Of a stretch of 64,000 nt of DNA, positions 52,726 through 60,826 are shown one piece after another. Numbering within the stretch: the first letter of the stretch is position 1; each line of letters opens with the position of its first letter. The notes below the pieces were generated by a model. It saw nothing but the letters and a program-made list of their open reading frames with translations. It searched no databases and had not been told where the DNA came from. Made by a program: the position numbers and the translations under genes. Origin of the DNA: Burkholderiales bacterium (lineage in GTDB: Bacteria; Pseudomonadota; Gammaproteobacteria; Burkholderiales; JAEUOS01); contig JAEUOR010000010.1 of the NCBI GenBank assembly GCA_016790635.1, positions 1 to 64,000 of the forward strand. Direction: 5' to 3'.

Positions 52726-53568
52726 ATGCCCATGCATCGTCGCATCTTCCTTGGCGCCACCGTTCTCGCCGCCCCATTGATTTCCCTGCGCAGCGTCGCG
52801 CAATCGGCCAGCGCCGACACGCCGCCGCAGATCGGCCAGATCAGCAAGGATTCGGTCTGGGTGCCCACGCCGGATCGCATGATCCGGCGCATGATGCAGA
52901 TGGCGGATGTGACCCGCGACGACCTGGTGATCGACCTGGGGTCGGGGGACGGTCGCATACCCATCCATGCGGCGCGGCATTTCGGCGCGCGCGCGATCGG
53001 CGTCGAACTGGAGCCCAACCTGGTGCGCCTGTCGATCGACAAGGCACGCGCCGAGGGGGTCGGCGAGCGCGCGCGCTTCCTGCAGCAGGACTTGTTCCAG
53101 GCCGATCTTTCGCAGGCGACCGTGATCGCGCTGTACATCAGCCCCGGGGTCATGACGCGCCTGCGGCCTATCCTTCAGGCGCTGAAGCCCGGGACGCGCG
53201 TGGTCTCGCACCACTTCACGCTCGAGCCCTGGGAGCCGGACGAGACCATGCGCGTCGAGAACCGCATGGCCTATCTGTGGGTGGTGCCGGCGGACGTGCG
53301 CGGCGAATGGGCGGTATCGGTGGCCGGGCAGGACCTGACCGTGCGCATCGGGCAGAACGTGCAGATGTTGACCACCACCGGCGAGCGGGCCGGCCGCGCG
53401 GTGAATGTGATCGGCGCGCGCCTGCGCGGTACCGAGATTCGCTTCACCGCCTTTGATCACGATGGCCACTCGCGCCAGTTCGAGGGGCAGGTGGACGGAA
53501 CGCGCATGCGCGGCACCTCGGGCGGCGAGGGCATCGCGCCCCTGGCCTGGAGCGCGGTGCGCCGGTGA
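52726..53568 (+). CDS. Exported SAM-methyltransferase-fold protein, copy 2
   Basis: 280 residues from the ATG at 52726; an ATG two codons later (52732) is equally possible. A signal peptide covers about 1-27 (MPMHRRIFLGATVL, then SVAQ). Motif I is DLGSGDGRI at 70-78, followed by IGVELEPNLVRLSIDKAR; residues 165-280 are strand-rich. The layout equals the gene at 42221. The stop overlaps the FAD-enzyme start (TGATG), so the two are coupled. Confidence 0.78.
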   Translation: MPMHRRIFLGATVLAAPLISLRSVAQSASADTPPQIGQISKDSVWVPTPDRMIRRMMQMADVTRDDLVIDLGSGDGRIPIHAARHFGARAIGVELEPNLVRLSIDKARAEGVGERARFLQQDLFQADLSQATVIALYISPGVMTRLRPILQALKPGTRVVSHHFTLEPWEPDETMRVENRMAYLWVVPADVRGEWAVSVAGQDLTVRIGQNVQMLTTTGERAGRAVNVIGARLRGTEIRFTAFDHDGHSRQFEGQVDGTRMRGTSGGEGIAPLAWSAVRR

Positions 53569-54812
53569 TGCGCCAGGTCGACGCACTGGTGCTGGGTGCC
53601 GGGATGGTGGGCGTCTCGGTCGCTTGGCACCTGCAGAAGCGCGGAATGGCGACGCTGCTCCTGGATCGGCGCGGCGCGATGGAAGAGACCTCTTTCGGCA
53701 ACGCCGGCCTGATCCAGCGCGAAGGGGTGGTGCCCTACGGATTTCCTCAGGACCTGGTCTCGCTTATGCGCATCGCCGGCAATCGTGCCATCGACGCGGT
53801 TTATCACTGGGCGGCGCTGCCGCGTATCGCCGGATTCCTGCTGCGCTACCGGCGCAATTCGCGGCCGCATGTTCATGCGCAGATCGCGCGCTCCTATGCG
53901 CCCCTGATCGAGCGTTGCGTCGAGGAGCACGACGCCATCGCGCTGGCAGCCGATTGCTCGCACCTGATCCGGCGCGGCGGGTGGATTCGCGCTTTTCGCA
54001 GCACCGAGGCGCGTGACGCCGCCCTGGGCGAGGCCGAATCCTGGCGGCGCGAATTCGGCGTTGCGTATCGCGCCCTCGATGCCGCAGCGCTGGCAGCAGC
54101 CGAGCCGCACCTGGCGCCGGTCATGTGCGGTGCTTTGCACTGGACCGAACCTGCGACCGTGCCCGACCCGCATGCGTTGGGCTTGGGCTACCTGGCACAT
54201 TTCGAGCGCATGGGCGGGATCTTTGCCCAGGGCGATGCGACCACGCTTTGCGAAGCAGGCGGGCATTGGCGCGTGGCGACAGCCGCAGGTCCGGTGTCGG
54301 CGCCCCGCGCGGTGGTGGCGCTGGGGCCCTGGGCGGATGCGGTCACGCGCGGTCTCGGCTACGAACTGCCGTTGATGGTCAAGCGCGGCTACCACATGCA
54401 CTTTGGCGCGCGCGGCGGCGCCTCGCTCAACCATCCGGTGCTCGACAGCGAGCGCGGTTATTGCCTCGTTCCGACGCCGCGCGGGGTACGCCTGACCACC
54501 GGGGCGGAGTTCGCCCTGCGCGATGCACCGCCCACGCCGGTGCAGCTGGCGCGCGCCGAACCGCTTGCGCGCGAGTGGTTTCCATTGGACAAGCGCCTCG
54601 ATGCCGCGCCGTGGAAGGGCGCGCGCCCCTGCACGCCGGACATGCTGCCCATCATCGGCCCGGCGCCGCGCCATCGCGGCCTCTGGTTCGCCTTCGGCCA
54701 CGCGCACCATGGCCTGACCCTGGGGCCTGTCACGGGTCGCCTGATCGGCGAGATGATCGCCGGCGAAGACACCTGCGTCGACGCGCAACCGTTTCGCGCC
54801 GACCGTTTCTGA
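53568..54812 (+). CDS. FAD-dependent oxidoreductase, DadA/glycine-oxidase-like
   Basis: 414 residues from the ATG at 53568; a GTG one codon upstream is possible. FAD motif GAGMVG at 10-15, ETSFGNAGLI for the DAO fold, and C-terminal block WFAFGHAHHGLTLGP. The family oxidises D-amino acids, glycine, sarcosine or related amines. The gene is convergent to the PhnC-D-E-E importer with 13 bp between stops. Confidence 0.87.
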   Translation: MRQVDALVLGAGMVGVSVAWHLQKRGMATLLLDRRGAMEETSFGNAGLIQREGVVPYGFPQDLVSLMRIAGNRAIDAVYHWAALPRIAGFLLRYRRNSRPHVHAQIARSYAPLIERCVEEHDAIALAADCSHLIRRGGWIRAFRSTEARDAALGEAESWRREFGVAYRALDAAALAAAEPHLAPVMCGALHWTEPATVPDPHALGLGYLAHFERMGGIFAQGDATTLCEAGGHWRVATAAGPVSAPRAVVALGPWADAVTRGLGYELPLMVKRGYHMHFGARGGASLNHPVLDSERGYCLVPTPRGVRLTTGAEFALRDAPPTPVQLARAEPLAREWFPLDKRLDAAPWKGARPCTPDMLPIIGPAPRHRGLWFAFGHAHHGLTLGPVTGRLIGEMIAGEDTCVDAQPFRADRF

Positions 54813-54825
54813 CCCGGCAGTGTGC

Positions 54826-55650
54826 TCAGCGCTGCAAGGCGCGCCGCGACAGGTAGGACAGGAGATCGACCAGGGCCACCAGCACCAGCATGGCGATCAG
54901 GAGCGTGCTGGTCTCGCGCATGTGGAAAAGGCCCATGTGGAAGGCCAGCAGCTGGCCGAGCCCGCCGCCGCCCACCACGCCCAGCACCGCGGCGGCGCGG
55001 ATGTTGTTCTCCCAGCGATACAGGGTATAGGAGAGGAGCTGCGGCAGGATCTGCACCAGGGTCGCGTAGCAAAAGATGCGCGTCTCCGAGACGCCGCGCA
55101 CGCGCAGCGCGAAGCCCGGCCCGGGCGGGGTGTTCTCGATGGCTTCGGCGAACAGGCGCCCGAGCACGCCGGTGGTGTGCAGCGCCAGCGCCAGCGTACC
55201 GGCGAAGGGTCCCAGTCCGGCGGCGATGATCATCAGGGCCGCCCACACCAGTTCGGGGATCGAGCGCAGCGCGTTCAGGATCAGGCGCGTCGGCGCGCGC
55301 CAGGTCGCCGGGTCGTCGGGGTGGGTGCGGCTGGCCGGCAGGGCGAGCAGCAGCCCGGCCAAGGCAGCCAGGAGCGTACCCAGCGCCGACATTGCGATGG
55401 TCTCCAGGCTGGCGACGACGACCTTGCGCACGAAGACGAGGTCCCACTGGGGCGAGGTCAGTTCCGCCAAGAACTTGCCCATCTTGCGCGCCGCGTCCAG
55501 CGAGAAGAACTGCGCCCACTTCAGGTCCAGCGACCAGAAGCTGGCGACGATGAGGATGACGATTCCGAGCAGTACCCAGGTGGCGGAACCGAACCAGGGG
55601 CGCGGGTCGGTCACGGGGGCGGCGCCCGGGGGTTGCGTGGCGAGGCTCAT
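54826..55650 (-). CDS. phnE: PhnE-type ABC permease, second subunit
   Basis: 274 residues from the ATG at 55650, overlapping the previous permease stop (ATGA). Six or so helices and the binding-protein-dependent permease block NALRSIPELVWAALMIIAAGLGPFAG. Partner of the next upstream gene; the two form the channel. Confidence 0.88.
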   Translation of the reverse strand: MSLATQPPGAAPVTDPRPWFGSATWVLLGIVILIVASFWSLDLKWAQFFSLDAARKMGKFLAELTSPQWDLVFVRKVVVASLETIAMSALGTLLAALAGLLLALPASRTHPDDPATWRAPTRLILNALRSIPELVWAALMIIAAGLGPFAGTLALALHTTGVLGRLFAEAIENTPPGPGFALRVRGVSETRIFCYATLVQILPQLLSYTLYRWENNIRAAAVLGVVGGGGLGQLLAFHMGLFHMRETSTLLIAMLVLVALVDLLSYLSRRALQR

Positions 55651-56486
55651 GCCAGGATGCGGCGCAGGCGCGCGCTTACCAGGTCGGCCAGCCAGACCAG
55701 AAGCATGAACACCAGCAACATGGTCGCGACCTCGGAGCCGACGAACATCTTCATCGAATTGTCCATCTGCTGGCCCAGCCCCCCGGCGCCGACGAAGCCC
55801 AGCACGGCCGAGGAGCGGATCGCGCATTCCCAGCGGTAGACCGTGTAGCTGGTGAGCTCGGTGGCGCTTTGCGGCAGCAGTCCGTAGAAAAACGCCTGCA
55901 GGCGGCCTGCACCGTTGCGCAGCAGGGTGTTGGTCGCGTGCGGATCGTCGCTCTCGAGGATTTCGCCATAGACCTTGCCCAGCATGCCGCCGTAGGTGAG
56001 CGCGATCGCCAGCACGCCGGCGGTCGGCCCCAGACCCACCACGCGCACGAACACCAGCGCCCACACCAGTTCCGGGATGCTGCGCAAGAGGATCAGCAGC
56101 CAGCGGGTTGCCAGGCGCACCGCGAAGGGCAGGGCGCGCATGCGCCCTGCCAGCCCGGAGACCGACAGCGCGCGCGTGGACAGGAGCGTGAGCGGGATCG
56201 CGATCAGGAGCGCCAGCACCATGCCCGCGGTGGCGATCGCCACGGTGCGCCACGCTTCGCGCGCCACCAGAGCGAGAAACTCGCCGTTGACCTTGGGCGG
56301 CAGGAAGTCCCCAAGGAAACGCAGTGTCGACTTGAGCGCCTGCGGCTCGAAGATGATCCACGGCTTGAATTCGGTCGCCACCAGCGCGGGGTATAGGAGG
56401 ACCAGCGCGGCAAGTGTCCAGAAGACCCGGCCGGTCCAGGCCGGATCGCGCAACTGGGGCGGGAGGGGCGCCGAACTCGCAGCCAC
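55647..56486 (-). CDS. phnE: PhnE-type ABC permease, first subunit
   Basis: 279 residues from the ATG at 56486. Permease block LLRSIPELVWALVFVRVVGLGPTAG and YRWECAIRSSAVLGFVGAGG, both shared with the second permease, so the two arose by duplication. Follows phnC by 7 nt. Confidence 0.88.
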   Translation of the reverse strand: MAASSAPLPPQLRDPAWTGRVFWTLAALVLLYPALVATEFKPWIIFEPQALKSTLRFLGDFLPPKVNGEFLALVAREAWRTVAIATAGMVLALLIAIPLTLLSTRALSVSGLAGRMRALPFAVRLATRWLLILLRSIPELVWALVFVRVVGLGPTAGVLAIALTYGGMLGKVYGEILESDDPHATNTLLRNGAGRLQAFFYGLLPQSATELTSYTVYRWECAIRSSAVLGFVGAGGLGQQMDNSMKMFVGSEVATMLLVFMLLVWLADLVSARLRRILA

Positions 56487-56493
56487 GGCTTGC

Positions 56494-57321
56494 CTAGCGA
56501 CAGTTCATGACCACCGCCGGCGCCTGGGCGATGGTCTCCTCGAGGGGCGCGGCCGGCGCGGTGAGTTCGTGCTCGTGCTGGGCGTAGAGCTCGCGCAGTT
56601 TCGCCGGAGTCACCTCGGCGGACGGCAGATCGAAAGCCACGGTACCGTCGCGCAGGCCGATGACGCGCGGGTAGCGTGTGGCCACGTCGACCTGATGCAA
56701 AGTGGTCACGAGGGTCACGCCGCGCTCGCGCGCGGCAGCGGTCAGGGATTCGATTGCCAGCGCCGAGCGCGACGGATCGAGAGAAGATAGTGGTTCGTCG
56801 ATGAGCCACAGTGAGGCCTGCGAGAGAAGTGCGCGCGCCAGCCCGACCCGCTGGCGCTCGCCGCCGGAGAGGCGATCGACCCGCTCCCAGAGCTTGGACT
56901 CCAGGTCGAAACGCGCAAGCGCCGCGCGTGCCTCGGCCGCGCCCGCCGGGCGCACCAGGGAACGCAGCGATGCTGCCAGCGACTGGCGCGGCAGGCGACC
57001 GGCCAACACCGCGGTGACGACGCGCTGGCGCGGCGGCAGGGGCGGCGCCTGCGGTGCCAGGAACAGGCGCCCGCGCAGCCGCTGCAAGTCGGCCACCGAC
57101 AGCGACCAGGGGTCCGTGTCGTCGAGCCGCAGGCTGCCGGCATCCGGCTTGAGCGCGCAGGCCAGCGCGAAGAGCAGGGTCGTCTTGCCGGCCCCCGAGG
57201 GGCCGATGACGGCGACTTGCTCCCCGCTGCGGATCTCCAGGCTGGCCGGCTTGAGCGCGGGCGCGCTGCCCGCGCGCGCCGCCGGGTGGCGTGCGGCCAG
57301 CCCGGCCAGCGTGATGCGCAT
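56494..57321 (-). CDS. phnC: PhnC-type ABC ATPase
   Basis: 275 residues. Walker A GPSGAGKTT at 40-48, signature LSGGERQRVGLARAL, Walker B LWLIDEPLSSLDP, and H-loop LVTTLHQVD. The C-terminal 30 residues are longer than usual and Ala/Pro-rich. Drives import with the two PhnE permeases and PhnD. Confidence 0.88.
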   Translation of the reverse strand: MRITLAGLAARHPAARAGSAPALKPASLEIRSGEQVAVIGPSGAGKTTLLFALACALKPDAGSLRLDDTDPWSLSVADLQRLRGRLFLAPQAPPLPPRQRVVTAVLAGRLPRQSLAASLRSLVRPAGAAEARAALARFDLESKLWERVDRLSGGERQRVGLARALLSQASLWLIDEPLSSLDPSRSALAIESLTAAARERGVTLVTTLHQVDVATRYPRVIGLRDGTVAFDLPSAEVTPAKLRELYAQHEHELTAPAAPLEETIAQAPAVVMNCR

Positions 57322-57331
57322 CGGCCGACCC

Positions 57332-58213
57332 TTACTTGATGAGCCCTGCGCTGCGCCCAGCGGTCTCCAGGTCCTTGTAGTTCTCGGCCCGCGTGGGGAT
57401 GTACTTGGTGGCGCGGTTGAGGCTCAGGATTTCCTTGCCTTCAGGGGTGGCCGGCGAGAGGTCGAGCAGGGCTTTGGTGACCCGCTCGCGCATGGCCGCC
57501 GGCATGTCCGCGTGCACCGACCAGTTGTAGTTGAAGTAGGGCGGGGTGGTGAAGAACACGATCACCTTGGAGGTGTCGACCTTCTTTTCTTCGACGAACT
57601 TGCGCCACACCGTGATGTCCAGCGCCGCGGCATCGACGCGCCCGGCCACGACCGAGGCGATGGTCGCGTCGTGCGCGCCCGAATAGGCCACGCGCTTGAA
57701 ATCCTTTTCCGGGTCGAGCTTGGCCTGCAGGATGAAGCTGCGCGGCATCAGGTGGCCCGAGGTCGAGGACTGTGAGCCAAAGCTGACCTGCTTGCCCTTG
57801 AGGTCGGCCAGCGACTTGATGCCCGAGTCGGCCAGGGTGATGAAGACGGAGCGGAACTGTGCGTCCTCTTCGCGCTGCGCGATGGGGATGATCTTGCCGC
57901 CGGAGCGCAACTGCGCCTGCACGTGGGTGAATCCGCCGAACCAGACCAGGTCCACCTGCTTGTTGACCATGGCTTCCACGGCTGCCGGGTAGTCGTTGAC
58001 CGGCGTGAACTCGACCTTGGTACCGAGCACGCGCTCGAGGTACTTGGAAATCGGACCGAACTTGCGGATCTGCTCGGTGGCAGCTTCCTCGGGGATGGTG
58101 GTCACCTTGAAGACGGCCTGCGCGAAGGCCGGGGAAGCTGCGAGGACGGAGGCCAGGCAAAGGGCCTTGAGGGCGGTGCGGCGCGGAATGCGGGGGGATG
58201 TGGGGTGCGGCAT
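57332..58213 (-). CDS. phnD: PhnD-type periplasmic binding protein
   Basis: 293 residues. Tat-like N-terminus with PRRTALKALCLASVLAASPAFA. The mature protein has FKVTTIPEEAATEQIRKFGP, DLVWFGGFTHVQAQ and GSQSSTSGHLMPR, as in phosphonate, phosphite and related oxyanion receptors of the PhnD/SsuA group. No C-P lyase or phosphonatase is in the window, so the ligand may be a phosphonate, phosphite or an unrelated oxyanion. Confidence 0.85.
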   Translation of the reverse strand: MPHPTSPRIPRRTALKALCLASVLAASPAFAQAVFKVTTIPEEAATEQIRKFGPISKYLERVLGTKVEFTPVNDYPAAVEAMVNKQVDLVWFGGFTHVQAQLRSGGKIIPIAQREEDAQFRSVFITLADSGIKSLADLKGKQVSFGSQSSTSGHLMPRSFILQAKLDPEKDFKRVAYSGAHDATIASVVAGRVDAAALDITVWRKFVEEKKVDTSKVIVFFTTPPYFNYNWSVHADMPAAMRERVTKALLDLSPATPEGKEILSLNRATKYIPTRAENYKDLETAGRSAGLIK

Positions 58214-58225
58214 GACGATTCCTTT

Positions 58226-58339
58226 CTAGGCGAAGATGATGTCACGGGGCTGGGCTGGGGCGCCGGCGTGGCTGGCGTGCAACTGCGCGGCCAGGCTCAA
58301 GACCACGCGCCGGGTGCGCGAACGGCTGGGGATCAGCAT
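58226..58339 (-). CDS. Possible 37-residue ORF upstream of phnD
   Basis: An ATG at 58339, with GAAGGG upstream, opens 37 codons ending in TAG, 12 nt before phnD. The predicted peptide is basic at its N-terminus and has no recognised motif. It could be a leader peptide or a chance ORF in GC-rich DNA. Confidence 0.25.
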   Translation of the reverse strand: MLIPSRSRTRRVVLSLAAQLHASHAGAPAQPRDIIFA

Positions 58340-58507
58340 GGTGGGATTCCCTTCAAGGACAAAGACGGATGTTCCGGTTTCGCCGGCCTTCCCTGCAAAA
58401 CCGCAAGACTAACGCAGAACCAGGACTTTCCGACGACCTCAACCTGTCCTGCAGGCAGGGCATACGCAGGCCACGCGTGCGCGGATGCGCCGGCTACAAT
58501 CACTCGC

Positions 58508-59803
58508 ATGCTGAGCGCAGAAGACAACGTGCTCCTGACTCGCACCGGGCCGAACACGCCGATGGGTGAGTACTTCCGGCGTTTCTGGCAGCCGGTGGCG
58601 TTGTCCAGCGAGCTTCTGCCCGACGGCGCGCCGCTGCGCGTGCGCATCCTCGGACAGGACTGGGTGGCGTTTCGTAGCGCCGACGGCCGGGTCGGCCTCG
58701 TTGATCCGCGCTGCGCGCATCGTGGTGCCGACCTCTTCTTCGGCCGCAACGAAGAGGGCGGGCTGCGCTGCATCTACCATGGCTGGAAGTACGACCACGC
58801 CGGGCGCGCGGCGGAGTTGCCCAACGTGCCGTCCGGATCGGCCTATCACGACAAGATCGCGATTGCCGCCTGCCCGACGCGCGAGGCCGGTGACATGGTG
58901 TGGGCCTGGCTGGGGCCGCCCGAGGCCGCCGACACGCCGCTGCCGGCGCTGGAATTCATGCTGGTGCCCCCTGGACGGCGCTACGTGACCAAGCGCTTGC
59001 AGCAATGCAACTGGGCGCACTCGATCGAAGGCGCCCTCGATACGGCGCACTTCTCCTTCCTGCACATGCCCGCGCCGGCGCGCAGCAGCAATGACGCCAT
59101 GACCGCTGCCGCAGACGAGGCGCGCATCCGCTGGCTGCGCAACGATCCCCTGCCGCGCTTTTCCCTCGCTGAGCATGAGTGCGGATTCGTGGTCGGCGGC
59201 GCGCGCGATGCCGACCCGGGCGGCCTGTACTGGCGCATCACCCAGTTCATGCTGCCGTCCCACTCGATCACGCCGTCGGCCATGCCCGGCGAGACCCTGT
59301 ACGGTTATTCGTGGGTGCCGATCGACGACGTCTCTTGCTGGATCTATGTCTACGCCTGGCACCCCGAGCAAGACCTGCCTCTCGAGGAGCGCGCGCGCTA
59401 CGAGCGCGGCGGCTTCGGGCAGTTTGCCGCGCTGGGGCCGGGCTTCGTCCCGCTGCGCCATCGCGGCAACGACTACCTGATCGACCGCGACGCGCAGAAG
59501 ACCGTGAGTTTCACTGGCGTGGCTGGCATCGCCGAGCAGGACGCCATGGCGCAGGACAGCCAGGGGTTGATCGCCGATCGCACGCGTGAGCATCTTTCGC
59601 CGACCGACATGGCGGTGGTGCGCTTCCGGCGCATGCTCCTGGGCGGCGCCCGCGAACTCGCGGCGGGGACGCCGCCGGCGGCTGCCCGTGCGAGCGGGGC
59701 CTACCGCGTGCGGGGCGGTGGAGCACTGGCGCCGAGCGACATGTCCTTCGAGGCCGTGATGGTCGAGCGTTTTGGCAGTGTTACAGGGAGAATCGAAGCA
59801 TGA
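58508..59803 (+). CDS. Rieske non-haem iron oxygenase, large subunit (VanA/phthalate type)
   Basis: 431 residues from the ATG at 58508. The Rieske ligands are C69 and H71 (CAHRGAD) and C88 and H91 (CIYHGWKY). The catalytic iron site is D178, H181 and H186 (ALDTAHFSFLH). Length and the PMGEYFRRFWQPVALS start fit the vanillate demethylase/phthalate 4,5-dioxygenase branch. The reductase needed is not adjacent. The stop overlaps the next Bug receptor start (ATGA), which suggests uptake of the substrate by that receptor. Confidence 0.88.
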   Translation: MLSAEDNVLLTRTGPNTPMGEYFRRFWQPVALSSELLPDGAPLRVRILGQDWVAFRSADGRVGLVDPRCAHRGADLFFGRNEEGGLRCIYHGWKYDHAGRAAELPNVPSGSAYHDKIAIAACPTREAGDMVWAWLGPPEAADTPLPALEFMLVPPGRRYVTKRLQQCNWAHSIEGALDTAHFSFLHMPAPARSSNDAMTAAADEARIRWLRNDPLPRFSLAEHECGFVVGGARDADPGGLYWRITQFMLPSHSITPSAMPGETLYGYSWVPIDDVSCWIYVYAWHPEQDLPLEERARYERGGFGQFAALGPGFVPLRHRGNDYLIDRDAQKTVSFTGVAGIAEQDAMAQDSQGLIADRTREHLSPTDMAVVRFRRMLLGGARELAAGTPPAAARASGAYRVRGGGALAPSDMSFEAVMVERFGSVTGRIEA

Positions 59804-60771
59804 AACACGCATCGCTCAAGCTTTGCCTGGCGTGGGCTTGCCTGGGTCTGGCTGCCGCGACCCCCGCGCAGGAGTACCCGGCCCGACCGGTCACGGTCAT
59901 CATCCCGTTCTCGGCCGGCAGCGCCTCGGACGTGATCGGGCGCATCGTGCTCGACCGAATCGCGCAGTCCATGGGCCGGCCGTTCGTGGTCGACAACCGG
60001 CCCGCGGCCGGCGGCAACGTCGGCACCCAGGCCGTGGCGCGCGCCGAGCCCGACGGCTACACCATCCTCATGAGCACCTCGGGGCCGCTGGCGGTCAACC
60101 GCGTGCTCAACCCGGCCCTGGGCTATGACCCCGAGCGCGACCTGGCGCCGATTTCGCTCTACGCGAGCCTGCCCAACGTGATCGTCGTGACGGCCAAGCT
60201 GCCGGTGGCGACCCTGCCCGAATTCATCGAGCACGTGCGAAAGAACCCGAACACGGCGTATTCCTCGGTCGGGCCCGGCAGCTCACAGCATCTGGCGGGC
60301 GCCTATTTCGAGCAGCTGGTCGGCGCGAAGATGACGCACGTTCCCTACCGGGTGACCGGGCAACTGGTCACCGACCTCGTGGCGGGCCAGGTGCCGGTCA
60401 GTTTCCAGTTGCTGCCCAACGTGGCCGGGCAGATCAAGGCCGGCGCCGTGCGCCCGATCGCGGTCGCCGCGGAGCGCCGCCTGGCTGCGCTGCCCTCGGT
60501 CCCCACGGCGGCCGAGGCGGGTCTGCCCGGCTACCAGTCGGCCGCCTGGTTCGCTTTCCTGGGCCCGCGCGGCACGCCGCGGTCGATCATCGAACGCTGG
60601 CATCGGGAGATCGCGGCTGCCACTGGCGATGGCGCCATTCGCGCGCGCTTCACCGATACCGGCGCCGAAGCGTTGGCCTCGACACCGGAGGAACTGGGAC
60701 GGCACATCAGCGCCGAAATCGCCAAGTGGCGCGGCATCATTGACCGCGCCGGCATCAAGCTGGACCCTTAA
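59800..60771 (+). CDS. Bug/TctC receptor coupled to the Rieske oxygenase
   Basis: 323 residues, start overlapping the oxygenase stop by 4 bases. Signal peptide about 1-23 (ATPAQ). Motifs: YPARPVTVIIPFSAGSASD, VVDNRPAAGGN, AEPDGYTILM. The probable ligand is the aromatic acid attacked by the oxygenase. Confidence 0.9.
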   Translation: MKHASLKLCLAWACLGLAAATPAQEYPARPVTVIIPFSAGSASDVIGRIVLDRIAQSMGRPFVVDNRPAAGGNVGTQAVARAEPDGYTILMSTSGPLAVNRVLNPALGYDPERDLAPISLYASLPNVIVVTAKLPVATLPEFIEHVRKNPNTAYSSVGPGSSQHLAGAYFEQLVGAKMTHVPYRVTGQLVTDLVAGQVPVSFQLLPNVAGQIKAGAVRPIAVAAERRLAALPSVPTAAEAGLPGYQSAAWFAFLGPRGTPRSIIERWHREIAAATGDGAIRARFTDTGAEALASTPEELGRHISAEIAKWRGIIDRAGIKLDP

Positions 60772-60826
60772 GTTTCGGCCCGGGCGCGGCGATCACGCAG
60801 GCCGTGCGCACACTCCGGCGGTGGGA

